Shown here: positions 1-7,527 of the stretch, one piece after another | Position numbering within the stretch: the stretch's first letter is position 1 | Layout: every line of letters begins with the position of its first letter | Source: an uncultured Clostridium sp. | GTDB taxonomy: Bacteria; Bacillota; Clostridia; TANB77; CAG-508 | Reading direction: 5' to 3' | NCBI GenBank assembly: GCA_946496115.1 | Contig: CAMMFK010000016.1 | Coordinates: 1-21,735 of the forward strand | Length of the DNA stretch: 21,735 nucleotides | The notes under the pieces: generated by a model | The model's input: only the letters and a program-made list of their open reading frames with translations | Told to the model about the DNA's origin: nothing | Databases searched by the model: none | Made by a program: the position numbers and the translations under genes

Positions 1-345
1 TACACAAATCCATTAAATGAAGATATAGCAAGATTAGAAAGGGAATTAAAGTTAATCACTTCTGAAATAAAAGAAAAAGATGTATTAGAAAAAGAACTTA
101 CAAAGACAATAAGTACAGTTGATGACATTTTAAATAATGAAACAATTACAAATTCAATGCTTAAAACAATAATAGATGTTATTGAAGTAGGTAGTGAAGG
201 AAATATAGAAGTAAGATTAAAATTACTAAATGAAATTGGAAGTAGCCCTATGGTAATTACAAATTTTGATGATATAAAAAATCAAAATTCTACCGTTACG
301 AAAAGTAACAACGGTACACAAAGATGTTTCAGAACGTTTACTTGA
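1..345 (+). CDS. Probable large serine recombinase, C-terminal end (5' truncated by window)
   Basis: Open from the first base to TGA at 343-345 (114 residues visible). The first ~45 residues are a charged, Leu/Ile/Glu/Lys-rich helix of coiled-coil type. They are followed by a short domain ending in an alternating strand pattern around IDVIEVGSEGNIEVRLK, which resembles the tail of large serine recombinases (the SpoIVCA/TndX class). The catalytic domain would lie left of the window, so the family call is inferred from this tail and from its position. The last residues (from about codon 103) are encoded by DNA that, in another frame, is spoIIID. The recombinase therefore appears to run across the integration junction into chromosomal sequence, as expected when the integrase gene abuts the attachment site. 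Confidence 0.6.
   Translation, partial: YTNPLNEDIARLERELKLITSEIKEKDVLEKELTKTISTVDDILNNETITNSMLKTIIDVIEVGSEGNIEVRLKLLNEIGSSPMVITNFDDIKNQNSTVTKSNNGTQRCFRTFT
291..316. other. Putative recombination (att) site at the element/spoIIID junction
   Basis: Similarity to SpoIIID stops at about base 308, so the crossover lies at or just left of there. The junction sits in nested inverted repeats: TACCGTT at 291-297 with AACGGTA at 310-316, and GTTAC at 295-299 with GTAAC at 305-309 around GAAAA. Dyads like this are typical of serine-recombinase target sites. The exact core cannot be fixed without the other end of the element. Confidence 0.5.
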
Positions 346-466
346 AATCAGTCCAACTCTTGCCTATGAAGTTAGGAAAGTTTTAGATGAAAATAAAGCA
401 GAAAGACATATTAGAGGAGGTATGGCAACAAAACTAAAGTATAGCCATTTACATAAAACAAGTTAA
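305..466 (+). pseudogene. spoIIID: spoIIID 3' part: C-terminal half of the sporulation regulator, lacking its start
   Basis: In the +2 frame, from about base 308, the codons read TTVHKDVSERLLEI, then a helical stretch, then ERHIRGGMATKLKY before TAA at 464-466. This matches the C-terminal half of SpoIIID, whose hallmarks are STVHKD in the recognition helix and RHIRGGxATKxKY near the end. SpoIIID is the mother-cell DNA-binding regulator that acts between sigma E and sigma K. The first ~35-40 residues are missing. In this frame a stop occurs at 275-277 and no usable start or ribosome site follows. The remaining codons are undamaged, with no stops or frameshifts, so the piece looks like a split gene rather than an old relic. 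Excision of the element to the left would be needed to rejoin it with its 5' part. Confidence 0.85.
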
Positions 467-595
467 AAGTGATAGTTATTGTATAAAGTCAACTATAATT
501 TTAAAAATTTTACAAAACTTTATGCTCTATAAAGGCTTGATTTAAGGCAAGATTAATTTTTTTCAAAATTTTTCAAAATTTTTTGCGACAACATA

Positions 596-624
596 TTGCA
601 TTTTTCGACAAAATATGATAAATT
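596..624 (+). promoter_or_regulatory. Sigma-A type promoter of the candidate small RNA
   Basis: TTGCAT (596-601), a 17-base spacer and TAAATT (619-624). An A/T-rich tract with two TTCAAAATTTTT repeats lies just upstream (about 560-590) and could act as an UP element. No open reading frame follows before the terminator. Confidence 0.5.
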
Positions 625-630
625 ATTTAT

Positions 631-724
631 AGCGGATTAAGTTTACGCGAGTAAATTTAGGAAGCATTCCAAATACCAACTAATTCGAAGGAGATATTGA
701 GTATGCAGGATATCTCCTTTTTAT
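631..724 (+). ncRNA. Candidate structured small RNA of about 90 nt, unclassified
   Basis: Between the promoter at 596-624 and a terminator lie two hairpins. One is 8-10 bp (637-646 with 651-660) closed by a GCGA tetraloop, which is a GNRA loop. The other is a short GGAA/TTCC hairpin (660-670) with a 3-nt loop. An unpaired stretch (671-687) follows, then the terminator stem. There is no coding frame of note, and the next gene is convergent, so this is not a leader. I do not recognise an Rfam family. It lies just after spoIIID. Confidence 0.45.
688..724 (+). terminator. Rho-independent terminator of the small RNA unit
   Basis: Stem AAGGAGATAT (688-697) with ATATCTCCTT (710-719), a 12-nt loop, and a following T-rich run. 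Confidence 0.75.
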
Positions 725-729
725 TTTGC

Positions 730-774
730 AAAAAAAATTTGATATATCGAAATCGATTATATCAAATCTTTTTT
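730..774. terminator. Bidirectional terminator between the small RNA and the thioesterase operon
   Basis: A 14-bp stem (737-750 with 753-767, one bulged base) has a T run on both sides: eight A on the left, read as U by minus-strand transcripts, and CTTTTTT on the right. It ends the convergent minus-strand operon and backs up the plus-strand terminator at 688-724. Confidence 0.8.
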
Positions 775-777
775 CTT

Positions 778-1197
778 TTATGACTCTTCTAAACTATCTC
801 TCATTATTTTATCAAACTCTGGTAATTCTTTTTTTAAAATTATAGGTTTCCTCGTTTTTAAATTAATAAAACATAATTCTGTATCTCCGGTTGCAACTAA
901 TTCTCCGCTTCCCACTTTCGTCATTACATAACCAATTATTATTTTTATACTATTATATTTTATTACTTTAGTTTCAATTTCTACACTATCTCCAAATGTA
1001 CTGCCATTTTTATATTTGCAGTTTACCGATAAAATTGGTGATGTAATTCCCATTTCTTCTAACTTATCAAATCCAAAACCTATATTATCAAGCCAGTATA
1101 CTCTTGCCTCTTCCATCCATCTAATGTAATTTGAATGATGAGTTAGTCCCATTCTATCTGTTTCATAATATTGTACTTTATGTATGTAATTTTCCAT
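778..1197 (-). CDS. YbgC-type acyl-CoA thioesterase (hotdog fold)
   Basis: 139 residues, the usual size of a single hotdog-fold thioesterase. The N-terminal motif YYETDRMGLTHHSNYIRWME carries the catalytic Asp (D14) and the adjacent His pair (H20-H21) of the 4-hydroxybenzoyl-CoA thioesterase/YbgC family, whose members hydrolyse acyl-CoA or acyl-carrier-protein thioesters in the cytoplasm. The start ATG is preceded by GGAGG at good spacing. It is the last gene of a three-gene minus-strand unit (PBP, flavin reductase-like, thioesterase), 27 bp after the gene before it, and a strong terminator follows directly. The substrate cannot be told from sequence. Confidence 0.85.
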   Translation of the reverse strand: MENYIHKVQYYETDRMGLTHHSNYIRWMEEARVYWLDNIGFGFDKLEEMGITSPILSVNCKYKNGSTFGDSVEIETKVIKYNSIKIIIGYVMTKVGSGELVATGDTELCFINLKTRKPIILKKELPEFDKIMRDSLEES

Positions 1198-1224
1198 TCT
1201 TTTTCCTCCACTGAATTTATTTCT

Positions 1225-1830
1225 CTATTTTTTAGCTAAAGATTTATTCTTATTTTTACTTTTTATATTCTTCTTCTTTTGAACTGAATATCCAAACTTA
1301 CCCACCTTTTTTCCTAGAGTATAATATCCTCCATTTGCATATGCAATTAAATTACATTTTGAAATATCAAAAGCACCGTTTTTATCAATATATTTTTCAT
1401 CTGCATCTATACATAAAACTTCTGCAATAAACATATTATGACTTCCAAGTGGCACTATTTCTTTAACTTTACATTCTATTGATACCGGACTTTCCTTTAT
1501 TAAAGGACATTTAACCATATTTGCCTTTTCCTTTGTCAAATGCATTTCTTTAAATTTGTCTACATTTGCTCCAGATTTCACCCCACACCAGTCAGTACTA
1601 TATGTTAATTTTTCTGTTGTTAAATTTATTACAAACTCTTTACTTTCTTTTATTAAATTGTACGAATATCTAGAATCTCTTACTGAAATATATACCATTG
1701 CAGGATTTGTATTTAATATACCAGTCCAAGCAACTGTAATAATGTTAGATTTTTCCATATCTCCACAGCTTACCATTACTGCTGGGATTGGATATTCAAA
1801 TGTACCTGCTTTCCATTTAACTTTGCTCAT
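1225..1830 (-). CDS. Flavin reductase-like protein (FMN-binding split barrel)
   Basis: 201 residues. The N-terminal VKWKAGTFEYPIPAVMVSCG followed by SNIITVAWTGILNTNPAMVYISV is characteristic of the flavin reductase-like/flavoredoxin family, which binds FMN in a split beta-barrel. NLIKESKEFVINL and the later SHNMFIAEVLCIDAD fit the same fold. The final ~25 residues are an unusual Lys/Asn-rich basic tail after the folded domain. AGGAG precedes the ATG. The gene starts 11 bp after the PBP stop codon, so co-transcription is very likely. The electron donor and partner are not evident. Confidence 0.82.
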   Translation of the reverse strand: MSKVKWKAGTFEYPIPAVMVSCGDMEKSNIITVAWTGILNTNPAMVYISVRDSRYSYNLIKESKEFVINLTTEKLTYSTDWCGVKSGANVDKFKEMHLTKEKANMVKCPLIKESPVSIECKVKEIVPLGSHNMFIAEVLCIDADEKYIDKNGAFDISKCNLIAYANGGYYTLGKKVGKFGYSVQKKKNIKSKNKNKSLAKK

Positions 1831-1841
1831 TACGCTCTCCT

Positions 1842-3839
1842 TTATTCAAATACTGTTCTTACTTTTGGAAGTAAATAGTGACTTCCACCTTTATCTTTTA
1901 CATTTTCACACATTGAAACCACTAAAAGTCCATCTTCATCAAATGCATTGAACCAACCAATTTCAGTTCCATTTTCATCTTGTTGGGTTTCCTTTATTTC
2001 TGCTGTTCCTGTTTTTCCTGCAATTGTTTTTCCTTCTACTTTTGCTTCTCTACCAGTTCCTGTTTCTACAACAGCTATTAAATCTTGTTTTATAGTATTA
2101 GCAATTTCAGAAGAAATTACATTTTCTTTATAATATTTTACACTTGTACTATTTGATGAACTATTGCTTGAGCTACTCAAATTATTTGATGAGTTCGTTC
2201 CATTTATAATATTTGTGCTACTGTTACTTGATGACCTTTCAAGTACTGGCATTACCATATTTCCACCATTTGCAAAGCTTGAATATATCATTGCCATATG
2301 TATCGGATTAACAAGCATTTGATCTTGTCCATAACCACTGTTTGCTATAGCTGCATCACTATCCATTGAACCGTAGCTAGATTTTGAAACATCTTGTACA
2401 AATCTTATTTTATCATTAAATCCAAATTCATCAAGTCCTTTTTGCAAATTGCTTCTTCCTATCTTCAAAGCTGCTTTTGCAAAGTAAATATTATCTGAAT
2501 AAATAAGTGCATTTTTCAAATTTGCTGGGCTAGAATATGTTGTAAGTGTTGTTACATATAAATCTTCCCATGAACTGTCGTTTTGCCATCTAGTTCCACT
2601 TGTTCCAAAATCATCATCTGCCGTAAAGCTGTTATATTTTAATCCTATTGCTCCAACAACAGGTTTTAATGATGAACCCGGAACATATGTGGCTAAATAT
2701 CTATTAAACATCGGTTTTTTTTCATTATTTTGTAATTCATTCCATTCTGCATCTGTAACTCCAAGAGTTATATCATTTGCATCATATGATGGTGTACTAA
2801 CTAATGCTAAAACTTCTCCAGTATTATAATTCATGGCAACTGATGCACCTTCATCATCTTTAAATTCATTATAGAGCTTTTGCTGAATGTTTATATCTAT
2901 TGTAGTTTTAATATTTTCTCCATTTTTAACTTCTTTAGTAGCTAGCGTTTTTATTTTATTTCCACTTTCATCTGTTATATAAATTTCTGCACCATCTTCA
3001 CCTTTTAACCTATCATTATATGCATATTCTAAGCCTGTTTTGCCTTCATCATCCTGTGCATAACCTGTAAGTATAGATGTTGCCTCTTTATATGGATAAA
3101 TTCTAGCATTAATATCTGTTATTAAAACTCCTTTTATTTGCAATAACTGATTTTTTAAATCTTGCTCATCTTTAGATATTTTTCTTAGTGGTACAAAAGT
3201 ATCTTCTTGTACGTAGCTTGCTGATAATGCATTATTTATGGTGTCTTCTGTAATACCTAAAAGTTCTGCAAGCTTTCCTAAATCTGTGGTATCGTCTATT
3301 TTTCCCGGAACTAAACCTACTGAATTAGCCTCTCCATCTTTTGCAATAGCTATATCATTTCTATCATAAATAGCTCCTCTAGTGCTATCTAATGTTGAAA
3401 CTCTTACTTTGTATTCATCTTTTAAATCTGGAAAAATAACTGATGAATTCCACAAAATTTTATATCCCTCATCTTGTTTTTGTAGTTTAACAGTATTCAT
3501 GAAACTCATATTTCCCGCAATTGTATCCATTGAATTATTATATGTAACATTTATTATGCTACTGTTATCTTCATCTTCTACGTTTGTTAGTACAGTAGTT
3601 GCAATGTTTTTTGCTTCTATTCCTTCATAAATATTTTTAATTCTGTTTACAAAATCTTCTTTTGAAGTATCTGTAATTACATAGTCGTACATCGCTTCGT
3701 ATTCCCCATTAGATAACTTTTCAAAATAATCTTTTAAAGCTATAGATGGCTCTGTTTGATTTGCTTTATACACTATTATTCCAATAACTATACCTGCTAT
3801 AATCAAAATGCAAAGTAATGCAATCAAAAATTTTTTCAT
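1842..3839 (-). CDS. Class B penicillin-binding protein with MecA-N-like domain
   Basis: 665 residues from the ATG at 3837-3839, which has AGGTG six bases upstream. An in-frame GTG three codons earlier overlaps that ribosome site and is less likely. Order: membrane anchor (about residues 3-25), an NTF2-like MecA-N domain (to about 140), the PBP dimerisation domain, then the transpeptidase domain. The active-site motifs are present: SSLK (catalytic Ser 389), SDN (448-450) and KTGT (from 609). It cross-links peptidoglycan outside the membrane. Between SDN and KTG lies a Ser/Asn-rich low-complexity insert (about residues 534-569) that lengthens the gap to some 160 residues. It is first gene of an operon with the flavin reductase-like protein and the thioesterase. 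MecA-N PBPs are often low-affinity beta-lactam targets; resistance here is not shown. Confidence 0.9.
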   Translation of the reverse strand: MKKFLIALLCILIIAGIVIGIIVYKANQTEPSIALKDYFEKLSNGEYEAMYDYVITDTSKEDFVNRIKNIYEGIEAKNIATTVLTNVEDEDNSSIINVTYNNSMDTIAGNMSFMNTVKLQKQDEGYKILWNSSVIFPDLKDEYKVRVSTLDSTRGAIYDRNDIAIAKDGEANSVGLVPGKIDDTTDLGKLAELLGITEDTINNALSASYVQEDTFVPLRKISKDEQDLKNQLLQIKGVLITDINARIYPYKEATSILTGYAQDDEGKTGLEYAYNDRLKGEDGAEIYITDESGNKIKTLATKEVKNGENIKTTIDINIQQKLYNEFKDDEGASVAMNYNTGEVLALVSTPSYDANDITLGVTDAEWNELQNNEKKPMFNRYLATYVPGSSLKPVVGAIGLKYNSFTADDDFGTSGTRWQNDSSWEDLYVTTLTTYSSPANLKNALIYSDNIYFAKAALKIGRSNLQKGLDEFGFNDKIRFVQDVSKSSYGSMDSDAAIANSGYGQDQMLVNPIHMAMIYSSFANGGNMVMPVLERSSSNSSTNIINGTNSSNNLSSSSNSSSNSTSVKYYKENVISSEIANTIKQDLIAVVETGTGREAKVEGKTIAGKTGTAEIKETQQDENGTEIGWFNAFDEDGLLVVSMCENVKDKGGSHYLLPKVRTVFE

Positions 3840-3941
3840 AGTTTTCACCTCATGATAATAGCAACTTGCCTTATGTATTTTTTCAGTGATAATCTGCTAC
3901 TATTCTTTCTTTAATTTTAGGCATCAAAATAACCTATGCAT

Positions 3942-3970
3942 ATTTTATAATACATAGGTTATTTTTGCAA
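3942..3970 (-). promoter_or_regulatory. Promoter of the PBP operon, -10 box inside a palindrome
   Basis: On the minus strand: TTGCAA (3965-3970), a 17-base spacer, TAAAAT (3942-3947). The -10 box lies in the loop of a perfect 8-bp inverted repeat, AACCTATG/CATAGGTT (3931-3938 and 3953-3960). That repeat could be an operator, or a weak terminator for pflBA read-through. Two further small dyads lie between here and pflA: 3983-4000, and GCTGTTTT/AAAACAGC at 4013-4043. Confidence 0.5.
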
Positions 3971-4052
3971 GATATGTGCGGTAGACTGTTAGTTTAGTCT
4001 GAATTTATTTGGGCTGTTTTTTAGAAGTATCCCCCAAAACAGCAAAAAAAAT

Positions 4053-4778
4053 TTAATCTATTCCCATAATCTTCTTTGCTCTTTCCACATCTTTGTTGCT
4101 TGCCACTCTTACATCTTCTAATTCATATGGTAGTCCAAGCTTTTCCCATTTATACTTTCCTAAATCGTGATAAGGTAAAAACTCAAATTTTTCTACATTA
4201 ATTGTCTTTAGAAAATCTTTTAATTTAAGCAAATCCTCTTTTTTATCTGTAATACCTGGTACTAAAACTTGCCTAATCCATATTCTCTTATTTTTTTCAT
4301 TAATGTATTTTGCAAACTCTAATTCTAAACTATTTGAAGACCCTGTAAGCCATTTGCAAGTTTCATCATTAATAGATTTAATATCTAATAAAAATATATC
4401 TGTCAAATCAACAATTTGCTTTATTTTATCAGTAATTGTGAACATTCCAGAAGTATCTAAACATGTAGAGATGTTTTGTTTTTTAAGTTCTTGAAATAGG
4501 CTTATTACAAAATCTTGTTGCAAAAGTGGCTCTCCTCCGCTTAAGGTAACTCCTCCATTTGATGCAACAATATAATTTTTATACCTCATTATTTTTTCTA
4601 CAACTTGTTTTACTGTATATTGCTCACCTGAATTAATATCCCAAGTATCTCTATTTTGGCAATACTTGCATTTCAGATGACACCCTTGCATAAATACTAC
4701 AAATCTTATTCCCGGTCCATCTACTGCACCTAAACTTTCAAATGAGTGTATTCTTCCTGTTACGTTTTCGTTATTCAT
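4053..4778 (-). CDS. pflA: Pyruvate formate-lyase-activating enzyme (radical SAM)
   Basis: 241 residues, normal for PflA. The radical SAM cluster motif C33-x3-C37-x2-C40 (GCHLKCKYCQN) is present, preceded by VDGPGIRFVVFMQG and followed by NGGVTLSGGEPLLQ, all hallmarks of glycyl-radical-enzyme activases. It uses S-adenosylmethionine and a 4Fe-4S cluster to install the glycyl radical on PflB in the cytoplasm. AAAGGAG precedes the ATG. It follows pflB on the same strand with a 76-bp gap holding a small hairpin repeat, so pflB-pflA is probably one transcription unit from the promoter upstream of pflB. Confidence 0.95.
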   Translation of the reverse strand: MNNENVTGRIHSFESLGAVDGPGIRFVVFMQGCHLKCKYCQNRDTWDINSGEQYTVKQVVEKIMRYKNYIVASNGGVTLSGGEPLLQQDFVISLFQELKKQNISTCLDTSGMFTITDKIKQIVDLTDIFLLDIKSINDETCKWLTGSSNSLELEFAKYINEKNKRIWIRQVLVPGITDKKEDLLKLKDFLKTINVEKFEFLPYHDLGKYKWEKLGLPYELEDVRVASNKDVERAKKIMGID

Positions 4779-4791
4779 TGCTTGCTCCTTT

Positions 4792-4829
4792 TTTTACGAT
4801 AGGGACGGTCCTTTTCGTAAAATTTTACG
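4792..4829. repeat. Small hairpin repeat with a GGGACGGT loop, copy 1 (between pflB and pflA)
   Basis: TTTTACGA (4792-4799) pairs with TCGTAAAA (4815-4822) around a loop holding AGGGACGGTCC. A further TTTTACG follows at 4823-4829, giving the perfect palindrome CGTAAAATTTTACG. The copy at 7584-7617 has the same GGGACGGT core but different arms. Confidence 0.55.
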
Positions 4830-4854
4830 TTTTGCTCCGCCCCCCAAAGTAAAA

Positions 4855-7089
4855 TTAAATCTTCTCTTGAATTGTTCTAGCTATAACTTCTTCTTGTTGT
4901 TCACGAGTAAGCTTTACAAAGTTTACTGCATATCCTGATACACGTATTGTTAAATTAGGATAATTTTCAGGATGATTCATTGCATCTATAAGTAAGCTTC
5001 TGTCAAACACATTTACATTTATATGATGTCCTGTTTGCATAAAATATCCGTCTAACATACTTGTTAAATTATTAATTCTTTCTTCTTCACTATGACCAAG
5101 TGTAGATGGTGTTATAGCAAATGTATAAGAAATACCATCTTCTGAATATTCATAAGGAAGTTTTGCTATTGAGTTCATTGATGCAAGCGCTCCTGACTCA
5201 TCTCTTCCATGCATTGGGTTTGCTCCAGGTGCAAATGCAACTCCTGCTTTTCTTCCATCTGGTGTGCTTCCAGTATTTTTACCATATACAACATTCGATG
5301 TAATTGTTAAAATAGATAATGTTGGGTCTGCATTTCTGTACATTTGATGTTTTTCTATTTTCTTCATAAATGTTTTAACTAAGTTTACAGCTATTTCATC
5401 AACTCTATCATCGTCATTTCCGAATTTAGGGAAATCACCTTCTACTTCATAATCAACTGCTAGTCCATCATCATTTCTAATTACTTTAACTTTTGCATAT
5501 TTTATAGCTGAAATAGAGTCAACAGCTACTGAAAAACCAGCAATTCCGCAAGCCATAGTTCTTCTTATTTTTCTATCATGCAAAGCCATTTCTAAGGCTT
5601 CATAAGAATATTTATCATGCATATAATGGATTGCATTTAATGCTTTTATATAAATTTTTGCAACATAATCCATCATTTGGTCAAATTTTTCCATTACTTC
5701 ATCATAATTTAAGTACTCAGAAGTTATTGGTTCAAATTTTGGAGCTACTTGTTTTCCAGACATTTCGTCTTTTCCACCATTTATTGCATATAGAAGTGTT
5801 TTTGCTAAATTTGCTCTAGCGCCAAAGAATTGCATTTGCTTTCCTATTTTCATAGCAGATACACAGCAAGCAATTCCATAATCATCTCCTAATGTAATTC
5901 TCATTAAATCATCGTTTTCGTATTGTATTGAAGATGTTGCAATTGATATTTTTGCACAATATTTTTTAAATCCCTCTGGTAAATTCTTTGACCATAATAC
6001 TGTTATATTTGGTTCTGGAGCTGGTCCTAAATCTTCTAATGTATGAAGTAATCTAAATGAATTTTTTGTAACTAATGTTCTTCCATCAATCCCCATACCA
6101 CCAATGCTTTCAGTTACCCAAACTGGGTCACCACTAAATAAAGCATTGTATTCAGGAGCTCTTAAAAATCTTACCATTCTTAGTTTTAATACGAATTGGT
6201 CCATTAATTCTTGAGCAAATTCTTCTGTAATTGTGCCATTTTTCAAATCTCTTTCCACATATATGTCTAAAAATGTGGAAACTCTGCCTAAACTCATTGC
6301 TGCACCATTTTGGTCTTTTATTGCACCTAAATATGCAAAATATGTCCATTGGAATGCTTCGTGAGCATTTTTTGCAGGTTTAGATATATCAAATCCATAT
6401 TTTTCAGCCATTGCTTTCAATTGTTTTAAAGCTTCTATTTGGTCATGAATCTCTTCTCTATCACGAATTACTTCTTCTGTAAATTCATCTGTATCTAATA
6501 TGTTTAGCTCATCTTGTTTTTCAGCAATTAACGCGTCTACACCATATAAAGCAACTCTTCTGTAATCACCTATAATTCTTCCACGTCCATATCCATCTGG
6601 AAGTCCTGTTAATAAGTGTGAACTTCTAGCTGCTCTTATATCTGGTGTATATACTGCAAAAACGCCATCATTATGAGTTTTTCTTAACTCATGATAAATA
6701 TATTCAACATCGGGATCTACTTTATATCCATAGCTTTCGCAAGATTTTTCAACAATTCTTATACCACCATTTGGCATAATTGCTCTTTTTAGTGGAGCGT
6801 CTGTTTGAAGTCCAACTATTGTCTCTAAATCTTTATCAACATAACCCGCTTCATATCTATTTATCCCAGAAGGAGTTTTTGTATCTACATCAAGTACTCC
6901 TTTTTCTCTTTCAACTTTATATAAATCTTGTATTTTATCCCATAACTTAGCACTTTTTTCAGTAACATTTGCTAAGAAACTTTCATCACCATCATAGTGT
7001 GTATAATTTGCTTGAATAAAGCCTCTTACATCTATTTCTTTTGTCCATTCCCCTTGTTTATTAAAACCTTCCCATTCTTTAAAATCCAT
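4855..7089 (-). CDS. pflB: Formate C-acetyltransferase (pyruvate formate-lyase)
   Basis: 744 residues, full length for PflB. It converts pyruvate and CoA to formate and acetyl-CoA under anaerobiosis by a glycyl radical mechanism. The adjacent catalytic cysteines are C408-C409 (IACCVSAMKIGKQMQFFGAR). The radical glycine is G719 in RVSGYAV, 26 residues from the C-terminus. GAGGTAGAATT precedes the ATG. A good promoter lies about 130 bp upstream, leaving a long A/T-rich leader (7090-7218) with no clear structure. The activase gene follows. Confidence 0.97.
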   Translation of the reverse strand: MDFKEWEGFNKQGEWTKEIDVRGFIQANYTHYDGDESFLANVTEKSAKLWDKIQDLYKVEREKGVLDVDTKTPSGINRYEAGYVDKDLETIVGLQTDAPLKRAIMPNGGIRIVEKSCESYGYKVDPDVEYIYHELRKTHNDGVFAVYTPDIRAARSSHLLTGLPDGYGRGRIIGDYRRVALYGVDALIAEKQDELNILDTDEFTEEVIRDREEIHDQIEALKQLKAMAEKYGFDISKPAKNAHEAFQWTYFAYLGAIKDQNGAAMSLGRVSTFLDIYVERDLKNGTITEEFAQELMDQFVLKLRMVRFLRAPEYNALFSGDPVWVTESIGGMGIDGRTLVTKNSFRLLHTLEDLGPAPEPNITVLWSKNLPEGFKKYCAKISIATSSIQYENDDLMRITLGDDYGIACCVSAMKIGKQMQFFGARANLAKTLLYAINGGKDEMSGKQVAPKFEPITSEYLNYDEVMEKFDQMMDYVAKIYIKALNAIHYMHDKYSYEALEMALHDRKIRRTMACGIAGFSVAVDSISAIKYAKVKVIRNDDGLAVDYEVEGDFPKFGNDDDRVDEIAVNLVKTFMKKIEKHQMYRNADPTLSILTITSNVVYGKNTGSTPDGRKAGVAFAPGANPMHGRDESGALASMNSIAKLPYEYSEDGISYTFAITPSTLGHSEEERINNLTSMLDGYFMQTGHHINVNVFDRSLLIDAMNHPENYPNLTIRVSGYAVNFVKLTREQQEEVIARTIQEKI

Positions 7090-7218
7090 AATTCTACCTC
7101 CTTTATTTTTATATAATTTTTATTTATATTTTGCATTATGCTAAAAACTATACATAAGTTAATAATCTCTCAAAAAGATTTAACTATTATGTTATCTTTT
7201 CTTGTTTTTCCATATGAT

Positions 7219-7247
7219 ATATTATCATAAGATATAGCGTTTATCAA
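7219..7247 (-). promoter_or_regulatory. Sigma-A type promoter of pflBA
   Basis: On the minus strand TTGATA (7242-7247), a 17-base spacer and TAATAT (7219-7224). It leaves a leader of about 120 nt before the pflB start. I see no clear Rex or FNR/CRP dyad. Confidence 0.6.
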
Positions 7248-7272
7248 CAAATTTTTCATAAATATTATGGGC

Positions 7273-7303
7273 AAAAAAAGAGAGATGGGAATTATCCCAC
7301 CTC
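7273..7303 (-). terminator. Terminator overlapping the 3' end of the 66-residue gene
   Basis: Minus-strand stem GAGGTGGGA with TCCCATCTC (one G-U pair; 7295-7303 and 7282-7290), a 4-nt loop, and a run of seven U (7273-7279). The 5' arm encodes the last three residues of the protein and the loop begins with its stop codon. Confidence 0.85.
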
Positions 7304-7492
7304 ATTCTTAAGGTCTACTTCGTTTTCCTCTGCCTCTTCCTGCTCTAAGGCGGTTTCAACTAAGTAGTGAATAGTTTCTGCCATTGCAGGATGTGCTTCT
7401 CCTGCAATGATGTCTGCTGTTTCAATAAATCTGCCATCTGGCTCTAAGCCATAAGCTTTAGTCAAATTTTCCGCCATCGATACATAAGTCAT
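7292..7492 (-). CDS. Small acidic protein of 66 residues, unknown function
   Basis: Not recognised. It begins MTYVSMAENLTKAYGLEPDG, continues with a helical segment rich in Ala, Glu and His (ETADIIAGEAHPAMAETIHY), and ends in an acidic tail (EQEEAEENEVDLKNEVG). No cysteines, signal peptide or membrane segment; probably cytosolic. AAGGAAGG precedes the ATG. It stands alone with its own consensus promoter (7528-7556) and a terminator that overlaps its last codons, so it is a monocistronic unit. Its codons are visibly richer in G and C than its neighbours, which would fit strong expression or foreign origin. That the reading frame is real is supported by this tight promoter, ribosome-site, frame and terminator arrangement. 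Confidence 0.8.
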   Translation of the reverse strand: MTYVSMAENLTKAYGLEPDGRFIETADIIAGEAHPAMAETIHYLVETALEQEEAEENEVDLKNEVG

Positions 7493-7527
7493 ATTTTTTA
7501 CCTTCCTTCAACAAGTTAGTACATTAT

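Noticed and set aside
4013..4043. GCTGTTTT/AAAACAGC stem downstream of pflA as a terminator
   Set aside because: No T run follows the stem in the direction of transcription; the T run comes before it.
7090..7291. Rex or FNR-type operator upstream of pflB
   Set aside because: Only loose A/T-rich similarity; no convincing dyad with the conserved half-sites.
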